Of a DNA stretch of 33,859 nucleotides, positions 27,546 to 33,859 are shown one piece after another (positions within the stretch are counted from its first letter, which is position 1; every line of letters begins with the position of its first letter). The notes under the pieces are model-generated. The model saw only the letters and a list, made by a program, of their open reading frames with translations. It was not told where the DNA came from and ran no database searches. Origin of the DNA: Candidatus Woesearchaeota archaeon CG10_big_fil_rev_8_21_14_0_10_37_12 (GTDB taxonomy: Archaea > Nanobdellota > Nanobdellia > Woesearchaeales > ARS49); assembly GCA_002762795.1 (NCBI GenBank), contig PCYA01000002.1:1-33859 (forward strand). The letters are read 5' to 3'. A program made the position numbers and the translations under genes.

Positions 27546-30500
27546 GTGAAAAAAATAGCTTTACAAATATTTATTTTTGTTTTTGCAACAATTATGTTCC
27601 TGCCACTAGTGAATGGACAACTTATTGAGAACATAAGTAGTTGCTTAAGCTATACAAATGAATCAACAACATACAACTTAATTGATGATATTGCAACTAC
27701 TGGAGATTGTTTTATTATCACTAACAACAGTGTCATCATAAACGGCAACGGGTTCAGCATCTTCGGCAACAACGGGAGCAGTGGAGTGCGCATTGACAGT
27801 GTTACTAATATAACTATCAGAAACTTTGGAAACATCAGCAATTTCACCATAGGAATCAATGCCACTAATGCTCACAACAGCACATTAACAAATAACAACA
27901 TATCAAGCACTGCAGGAAGTACAATATCCCTTACCAACACAAACCTAACAAACATCACTGGCAACAATTTAACAAGCATCCCTCAACTTGCTATTTCTTT
28001 CACTAACTCCAGCTTAAACAGAATAAGCCAGAACAACCTAAGCACGACACTCAACCCAAACATTTTATTGGAAACAAACTCAAATAACAACACACTTAAT
28101 GAAAACAACGGAACGGCAACACTTGGAGGAAGCATCATCCAAATAGAATTCTCAGCAAACAACACTGCAGTTAACAATACCCTCACTGCCAACAGCGGCT
28201 CAGGAATACGCCTTGGAGGAGGGACTGAAAACACATTTATCAACAATACTGCAACAAGCACGTCGTCAAGCGTTGTTTCCTTGCAAGCAAACTCTTCAAA
28301 CAATGTTTTTGTTTACGGTAACTTCACTGCAAATGGTGCTTCTTCAACTACTGTCAGCATCTCAGGATTTAATGAAAACAACACGTTTGCCAATATCACA
28401 ATCAAAGCAGCAAACGACTGGTTAACTACTGGAACTGGCGGAAACAATAGTTTAACCAATGTAACATTTCTTAACAATAATGGAAGTATACGATTTAACG
28501 GAACAATCAACTTGTCCACAAGCATATCAGTAACAGGTGATTACTTGAACATCACTGAAAATCTTGCATTCATTAATACAAGCAACCTCACTGACTTCAA
28601 TACTACTGCGCAAATAACCATCAATACTGTAAACAGATCCTCAAATAATAAAACATCGCTTGTAGATTTTAACGATGATAGCATCTTTGAATTATGCGAT
28701 AGTACAAATTGTACAGAAGTACAAGACAATGAAATATACATCTTTAATGTAACTCGTTTTACAACTTATTCTGTTGCAGCTGCCTGCGGCAACATCACAG
28801 GAAATACCACGCTTACCATTAACTTAAGCACAACCGGTGCTTGTTTTAATATCAGCGCGCACAATGTTGTATTAGATGGCAATGGATTTAGCATTACTGG
28901 CAGCGGAATAGGAACAGGAATTCTGAACGCTGAAGGATATGATAACATCACCATCAAGAGTTTTTCAGGAATAGCCAACTACAGCACAGGAATTCTTGCA
29001 CTTAACATGACTGATTCAACCATAGACAACAATACGTTAAACAACATATCTGTTTCAGCAATATCTCTTACGTCTGTAAATAATACCAACACAACGAACA
29101 ACATCATCAATGTAAGCGGCAGTGGTTTTTCAGAAGATTCAACATCCAACAATAACATCATAACAGACAATAATATAACTGCCAGCAGCAACCCTGCAAT
29201 CATCCTTGCTGGATCTACCCACACCATAACAGAAAACAATATTACCAGTACAGGCAGCACACCTCTTTTCTTAAATGGCGTAACAAACAACAATATCGAT
29301 AACAACAACATTACTGCCACTAGCAACTCTGTGGCAGTTTCCGTATTAAACACAAACAACACCAACATCACAAACAACAGAATAAACTCCGGAGGAACAG
29401 CAATCAGCTTGACCACAACAAGTACACAAAGTAACAACAACCGCTTTCTCAACAATAACCTTACAAATGCTAGCACATCTGGTATATTGATTGCCAGCGG
29501 ACAAAACAATACCTTCACAAACATCACCATTCAAACAAACCAAACCTGGATAAACACTGATTGGGACAGCAACCAAAATAACATCACAAACATAACATTC
29601 CAGAATGGAAGCAACAGCATAAACATATTTAGAAACTCCACAATACCTAACGCGACAAATATCAGCACAAGCAACCTCAACATAACAAACACTCTTGCAT
29701 TCTTAAATTCAACAAACCTCAGTTTTCTGAATCAAAGTGCAATCATCACACTAACAAACATTACTGCGAACCCTGCTGCAATATTCATCAATGAAGATAC
29801 TGGAATTTTTTCATCATGCAACACGCCCAACTGCCAACAACTTAGCTTCACCGGAACAACGTTTATTTTTAACGTCACCGGATTTACCACATACACTGTA
29901 GCAACAGGCTGCGGCGTTGTTAACACAAGCATAACCCTTTCTTTTAACAGTACTGCAAACGGAACCTGCTTCAATATTAATGCAAGCAATATCATCATTG
30001 ATGGAAACAGCACAACAATTACTGGTAACAGAACAGGAGATGGTATCTTCATAAACGGATTCAGCAATGTTACAATCAGAAACTTCGCAAACATCAGCAA
30101 CTTTACGTTTGGAATAAACTCAACAAACGCAGCTAACAACACCATCACCAACAACACCATAAGCGGAAACACTGACAGAGGAATACGACTCGTAACACCA
30201 TCAAACAACACAATCACAAGCAACACCATCACCAACAACAGCCAATTTGGAATAAGCATTACCATCTCAGCACAGCACACAATAAGCAACAACAACATAC
30301 ACAACAACACTGGAAACGGTCTGTTCCTCGTCGCAGTATCAAACAGCACTATAAACAACAATACTATTGCGAACAACACCAATAATGGATTACTTTTGAC
30401 GACATCATCAAACAACAACACAATCACCAACAACACAATCACAAATAATACCCAACAAGGAATTTTACTCACATCATCATCCAATAACAATATCACAAAC

Positions 30501-31694
30501 AACACTATCACTGCAAATTCAACAGACGGAATCAGCTTCACAACATCAAGCAACAACACACTTACAGGAAACACATTTACTATTACTAACGGCTCAGACA
30601 TTACAATAACAACATCTAACGGAACATACTTGTTAAATCAAACAAACATTGCAGGATTCAACATCACTCAATCCACATTCATATACGAAACAGGAAATGG
30701 AAGCATCAACTACACAACAACACTAGAACAAAATCTCACAAATTTCAGCGCGGCAGTAGACATAACAAACAACAACATATTTGTTAACTCAACAAACGCA
30801 ACAGGACTTAATGCAAGCGCAACACTAACTCTATTTAACACAAGCTCACTAAACCTCACCAACAGAGCACCATACAGAAACGGCGCGTTTTGTTCCACAA
30901 GTATTTGTACTGAACTCACAGACGCAGACACTTACATCTTCAACGTCACACAATTCACCAACTACTCAGTTGGAGAAACCCCTGTTACAGCAACTACAAC
31001 AGGCGGAGGAAGTGGAGGAGTCAGAGGATTAAGCACCCCAACACAATTAAGCCAACAAACACCAAACGCAACACTGCCAGAATTTGAAATAATAAACCCA
31101 CCTGTTTGCGTTGAAAACTGGCAATGCAACGATTGGAATACTTGTTCTAACGGAAAACAAACACGAACTTGTCAAGACACAAATGATTGCAGAACAACAA
31201 CCTACAAACCACACGAAGAACAAACGTGCACAATACAACCACCAACAACCACTTGCACTGAAAACTGGCAATGTACTGAATGGAACGAATGTGCAGATGA
31301 CAAACAAACAAGAATTTGCAACGATATTAACGCCTGCGGAACAAACAACAACAAACCAGAAGAAACAAAAACATGTGCGCGCCTTGAATTAGGAGCAAAC
31401 AAACTAGCAGGACTAATCTCCTTAGCGATCTTGCTATTCATAGTAATTGCATTAATCACCCTTCACATCAAACACAGAAAAACAACATTTAACATTCCAC
31501 AATCTACGATGTTAAGCAGGCCAGAACGAACTAAAAAACCATTCTCAATCAAATCACTGTTCCAGAAAACCCCTCAAAAAGAAGACCTTAGTCAGCTAAA
31601 CCAAGATCTTGCCAAAATTCATGCCTTAAACGAAAAATTAAGCAAAGATTTAAAGAGAAAAAAGAACAAAAACCCGCCAAAGAAATACTACTAA
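27546..31694 (+). CDS. Giant beta-helix surface protein with two TSP1-like repeats and C-terminal anchor
   Basis: The 1382-residue protein begins with a signal peptide (about 1-25). Three repeated modules of right-handed parallel beta-helix type follow (NosD/PbH1-like N-x-I/T ladders such as NNTITNNTISGN), each ending in FNVT.FT.YSV near residues 400, 774 and 1132. After a Gly/Ser linker there are two thrombospondin-like repeats (ENWQCNDWNTCSNGKQTRTC and ENWQCTEWNECADDKQTRIC, about 1187-1278), then a membrane helix (about 1287-1307) and a basic, charged cytoplasmic tail. NxS/T sequons are extremely dense, so heavy N-glycosylation is likely. It starts at GTG after GGAAAAGGGG. Probable role: adhesion or cell-cell contact. 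Confidence 0.9.
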   Translation: MKKIALQIFIFVFATIMFLPLVNGQLIENISSCLSYTNESTTYNLIDDIATTGDCFIITNNSVIINGNGFSIFGNNGSSGVRIDSVTNITIRNFGNISNFTIGINATNAHNSTLTNNNISSTAGSTISLTNTNLTNITGNNLTSIPQLAISFTNSSLNRISQNNLSTTLNPNILLETNSNNNTLNENNGTATLGGSIIQIEFSANNTAVNNTLTANSGSGIRLGGGTENTFINNTATSTSSSVVSLQANSSNNVFVYGNFTANGASSTTVSISGFNENNTFANITIKAANDWLTTGTGGNNSLTNVTFLNNNGSIRFNGTINLSTSISVTGDYLNITENLAFINTSNLTDFNTTAQITINTVNRSSNNKTSLVDFNDDSIFELCDSTNCTEVQDNEIYIFNVTRFTTYSVAAACGNITGNTTLTINLSTTGACFNISAHNVVLDGNGFSITGSGIGTGILNAEGYDNITIKSFSGIANYSTGILALNMTDSTIDNNTLNNISVSAISLTSVNNTNTTNNIINVSGSGFSEDSTSNNNIITDNNITASSNPAIILAGSTHTITENNITSTGSTPLFLNGVTNNNIDNNNITATSNSVAVSVLNTNNTNITNNRINSGGTAISLTTTSTQSNNNRFLNNNLTNASTSGILIASGQNNTFTNITIQTNQTWINTDWDSNQNNITNITFQNGSNSINIFRNSTIPNATNISTSNLNITNTLAFLNSTNLSFLNQSAIITLTNITANPAAIFINEDTGIFSSCNTPNCQQLSFTGTTFIFNVTGFTTYTVATGCGVVNTSITLSFNSTANGTCFNINASNIIIDGNSTTITGNRTGDGIFINGFSNVTIRNFANISNFTFGINSTNAANNTITNNTISGNTDRGIRLVTPSNNTITSNTITNNSQFGISITISAQHTISNNNIHNNTGNGLFLVAVSNSTINNNTIANNTNNGLLLTTSSNNNTITNNTITNNTQQGILLTSSSNNNITNNTITANSTDGISFTTSSNNTLTGNTFTITNGSDITITTSNGTYLLNQTNIAGFNITQSTFIYETGNGSINYTTTLEQNLTNFSAAVDITNNNIFVNSTNATGLNASATLTLFNTSSLNLTNRAPYRNGAFCSTSICTELTDADTYIFNVTQFTNYSVGETPVTATTTGGGSGGVRGLSTPTQLSQQTPNATLPEFEIINPPVCVENWQCNDWNTCSNGKQTRTCQDTNDCRTTTYKPHEEQTCTIQPPTTTCTENWQCTEWNECADDKQTRICNDINACGTNNNKPEETKTCARLELGANKLAGLISLAILLFIVIALITLHIKHRKTTFNIPQSTMLSRPERTKKPFSIKSLFQKTPQKEDLSQLNQDLAKIHALNEKLSKDLKRKKNKNPPKKYY

Positions 31695-31727
31695 GAGACC
31701 AAAAAATCTCGAAGGAACATTTAGTCC

Positions 31728-32123
31728 CTATTTCAACACGTTTTGTCTTCCCATACGAACAGCATGTACCTCTTCGGCTGCCGCTAAATTTTCTTCAAGC
31801 ATATTGTATCCGCCTCTATTTTTGCGAGCAAAATGATATGCTCCTATAAGTCTGATTTCTCTTTCTTCTAACTCCGCAACCCTATCATCAATCGCTCTGT
31901 ATTCATCAGAAAAAGGATTTTCTCTACGCAAGCATGCTAAATTATCAAGCAAACTCTCTCGCCTCAGCCTTACAAGCTCCCTTTCATGCAATCTTTGCTG
32001 ATTTGCCTGCCAATACCCTTCATTATCCAGTTGTGCACTTTGCAAAGCCCTTGCTGTTCCATAAACAGATAACGCCCCAACTAATGCAACAATACCAATA
32101 ACAGGTTTTCTCCATCGCTCCAT
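31728..32123 (-). CDS. Membrane-anchored helical protein of unknown function
   Basis: This 131-residue protein has a basic N terminus MERWRKP, a membrane helix VIGIVALVGALSVYGTA, and a long charged helical region (QQRLHERELVRLRRESLL, DDRVAELEEREIRLI). ATG 32123 is chosen because TATA GTTTATAAG (32146-32154, minus strand) is 27 bp upstream, which implies a leaderless message. It sits on the opposite strand between the two giant surface genes. Relation to them is unknown. Confidence 0.68.
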   Translation of the reverse strand: MERWRKPVIGIVALVGALSVYGTARALQSAQLDNEGYWQANQQRLHERELVRLRRESLLDNLACLRRENPFSDEYRAIDDRVAELEEREIRLIGAYHFARKNRGGYNMLEENLAAAEEVHAVRMGRQNVLK

Positions 32124-32240
32124 TAGGTAATCAAAAAAATAGAACCTTATAAACTTTACTTTTTTACCACAACAAAGTGATATTAAACCATAAAAAATCG
32201 AAAGATACATTTAAATAGCAAACTATCCCGAAATTCACAA

Positions 32241-32250
32241 GGAAAAGGGG
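32241..32250 (+). promoter_or_regulatory. Ribosome-site-like leader motif GGAAAAGGGG of the second surface protein
   Basis: This decamer and its 7-bp spacing match the motif at 27529-27538. The TATA is CATTTAAATAG (32208-32218), about 25 bp before the expected transcript start. The motif decides the TTG start at 32258. Confidence 0.55.
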
Positions 32251-32257
32251 CAATAAT

Positions 32258-33859
32258 TTGAAAAACAAATTAGTCAACATTACACTACTGATCGCATTAC
32301 TTATTTTCATTGCGCTAAATGCAAAAACCGTTGCTGCACAAACCATAATTAGTTCTTGCCCATTCAACATAACCTCATCAGGAGAATACATTGTCAGCCA
32401 AAACCTTGACCCAGGAGGAGGAGACTGTATAAGAATAACCGCAAATGACGTTAACCTTACTGGAAACGGATCCAGCTTAAACAATGACAACACAGGAGCA
32501 GGAATTAACGCAACAACTGCTTGTAACAACTTAATAATCCGAGACTTTTCAAATATAGATGCATTTAGCGTTGGCGTACGGCTTGACTCTTGTGAAGACT
32601 CACTAATCACAAACAACAGCTTAAACGGAAACCCCCTCGCACTTCTCATGATATCAGCCCACAACAGCAACATCACGCAAAGCACCATCACATCAGGAGG
32701 ATCAATACACACCAACGTAACCACATCTAACAACGTATTATTTGATCAAAACCAACTTTCAAACGGACAACAAATAGTTATTGACTCTTCTGACAATTTA
32801 ACCATACAACACAGCAGCCAACTCGGTCCTCTGGAACTCAACGCCACAACAAACAGCACATTCACAAACAATTCAATGCAAACTACAAACGACCCCCCAG
32901 CAATCATACTCAACTCCTCAAGCACAGACAACAACTTTTTCAACAATTCCATGAACGTAAACAGAGATTGGATACAAACAATATCCTCAAGCACAGGAAA
33001 CAACTTCACCAACACAACATTCACAACCAATGACGGAAGCATCAACATAATAGGAAACGCAACAATACTTGATAATATTTTAATAAACAAATCTCATTTA
33101 AACGTGTCAAGCAACAATGCCTTCCTCAACTCTACCAATTTAAGCTTTTTTAATCAAAGCGCAATTATTTCATTTTCACCAACGCGAACCCTGAATTCCC
33201 GACCTATCGTAGACTTTGAAGACGACGGAACATTTGAAGACTGCTCAGAAGCACAATGCACTGACTTAGTGATTGTTGGTAGCAACTATCAGTTCAACGT
33301 CACCAGCTTCACAACATACCAAGGCAATGAGAGCATTGCGAACGCAACACAATGCGGATACGTTAACGAAGACGTAACCGTAACAGACGACATATCTGCT
33401 GGAGGAACCTGTTACACCATCAACGCAAGCAACGCGATAATAGACATAAATGGATTTACCATCACAGGAACAGGCAGTGGGAACTTTGTGGATAATACTG
33501 GCGGATTCGATAATATAACAATAAGAAACGGTGGGCTTGTCAGCAGCTTCACCACTACTGTAAACACCCAAAACACTGATCCTGTAAACGAATTGCACGT
33601 AACTAATACCAGCTTCACAAGCTCAGGAAACTTTGAACTCAAAACAGTCAGCAACTTTACTTTCATCAACAACACAATCAATTCAAACTCCATATCGTTC
33701 AACATACAAGATAACTCAAACAACATAACTATTGCAAACAGCACATTAAGAGAAACCGGACTGAACGTTCAAAACATTGCAAATTTCTACCTAATCAATA
33801 ACACCATTAATGGGACTTCAAGTTTTACAAATATGAACAACAGTTTGATTGACCAGAAC
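32258..33859 (+). CDS. Second beta-helix surface protein (partial, runs off the window)
   Basis: There are 534 residues before the window edge and the frame is still open. It starts at TTG with a signal peptide (NKLVNITLLIALLIFIALNA). A module like those of the 1382-aa paralogue follows: an opening CPFNITSSGEYIVSQNL, NITGN-type ladders, VDFEDDGTFEDCSEAQCTDL, and the module end FNVTSFTTYQG near residue 350. A second module then opens with CGYVNEDVTVTDDISAGGTC. Asn, Ser and Thr dominate, with many NxS/T sequons. The two genes probably arose by duplication. Confidence 0.88.
   Translation, partial: MKNKLVNITLLIALLIFIALNAKTVAAQTIISSCPFNITSSGEYIVSQNLDPGGGDCIRITANDVNLTGNGSSLNNDNTGAGINATTACNNLIIRDFSNIDAFSVGVRLDSCEDSLITNNSLNGNPLALLMISAHNSNITQSTITSGGSIHTNVTTSNNVLFDQNQLSNGQQIVIDSSDNLTIQHSSQLGPLELNATTNSTFTNNSMQTTNDPPAIILNSSSTDNNFFNNSMNVNRDWIQTISSSTGNNFTNTTFTTNDGSINIIGNATILDNILINKSHLNVSSNNAFLNSTNLSFFNQSAIISFSPTRTLNSRPIVDFEDDGTFEDCSEAQCTDLVIVGSNYQFNVTSFTTYQGNESIANATQCGYVNEDVTVTDDISAGGTCYTINASNAIIDINGFTITGTGSGNFVDNTGGFDNITIRNGGLVSSFTTTVNTQNTDPVNELHVTNTSFTSSGNFELKTVSNFTFINNTINSNSISFNIQDNSNNITIANSTLRETGLNVQNIANFYLINNTINGTSSFTNMNNSLIDQN

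Noticed and set aside
28979-30601. Long minus-strand frames of hydrophobic residues opposite the large surface protein
   Set aside because: They mirror the AAC/ACA-rich Asn/Thr codons of the plus-strand gene and have no promoters or ribosome sites of their own.
32164-33744. Minus-strand frames at the right end
   Set aside because: They are shadows of the partial plus-strand beta-helix gene that starts at TTG 32258.

Overview
The window reads as part of an AT-rich archaeal chromosome. It carries RNase P protein Rnp4, a ZPR1-type zinc protein, CDP-archaeol synthase (CarS), a Dph2 fragment, type IV pilin-like class III signal peptides, a tRNA-Asn interrupted after position 37, and BRE/TATA promoters lying 23-30 bp before start codons, so many messages look leaderless. 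Compact overlapping genes, many small membrane proteins and very large Asn/Ser/Thr-rich surface proteins suggest a DPANN-type lineage (for example Woesearchaeota or Pacearchaeota). That placement is an inference.

Positions 1-11970 form an integron-type cassette array without an integrase in view. Eight recombination sites (attC1 partial at the left edge, attC2-attC8) have bacterial-type R boxes (RYYYAAC ... GTTRRRY), an inner L stem around GCGATTAA and a 2-nt extrahelical step before TGTTA. They delimit seven cassettes. These encode a membrane protein; a tiny protein with a duplicated IGPQGETC motif; a 7.4-kb five-gene restriction-modification operon (RHH regulator, type III-like Mod and Res, C5-cytosine methylase, MORC/MutL-like GHKL ATPase); an isochorismatase-fold cysteine hydrolase; a small membrane protein; a wHTH-RelE pair; and a RelE-RelB-like pair. 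Two further patterns stand out. The R box at the end of a cassette usually pairs better with the R box at the start of the same cassette than with its present neighbour, as expected if each cassette existed as a circle cut at G/TT. In addition every cassette has its own private inverted repeat just inside its ends, which would lengthen the attC stem in the circle. Most cassette genes have their own archaeal promoter, and three cassettes run against the array.

From about 12000 onward the content looks chromosomal. There is an unknown protein, an MscS channel and a Nudix hydrolase on the plus strand, followed by a minus-strand surface cluster with two pilin-like proteins, a Cys-rich lipoprotein, another secreted protein, a small kinase and a GC-rich block that may be a structured RNA. 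After a pair of IS200/IS605-like hairpins come zpr1, a PH-like membrane protein, pgk, a coiled-coil protein, rnp4 and small membrane or secreted proteins. Next is a tightly overlapped lipid operon (CDP-alcohol phosphotransferase, EEP-family hydrolase, carS), a dph2 gene cut after its first domain, and tRNA-Asn.

The right end holds two paralogous surface proteins of the parallel beta-helix type. One is 1382 aa with two thrombospondin-type repeats and a C-terminal membrane anchor; the other runs off the window. Both follow an identical GGAAAAGGGG leader motif and begin with non-ATG codons.
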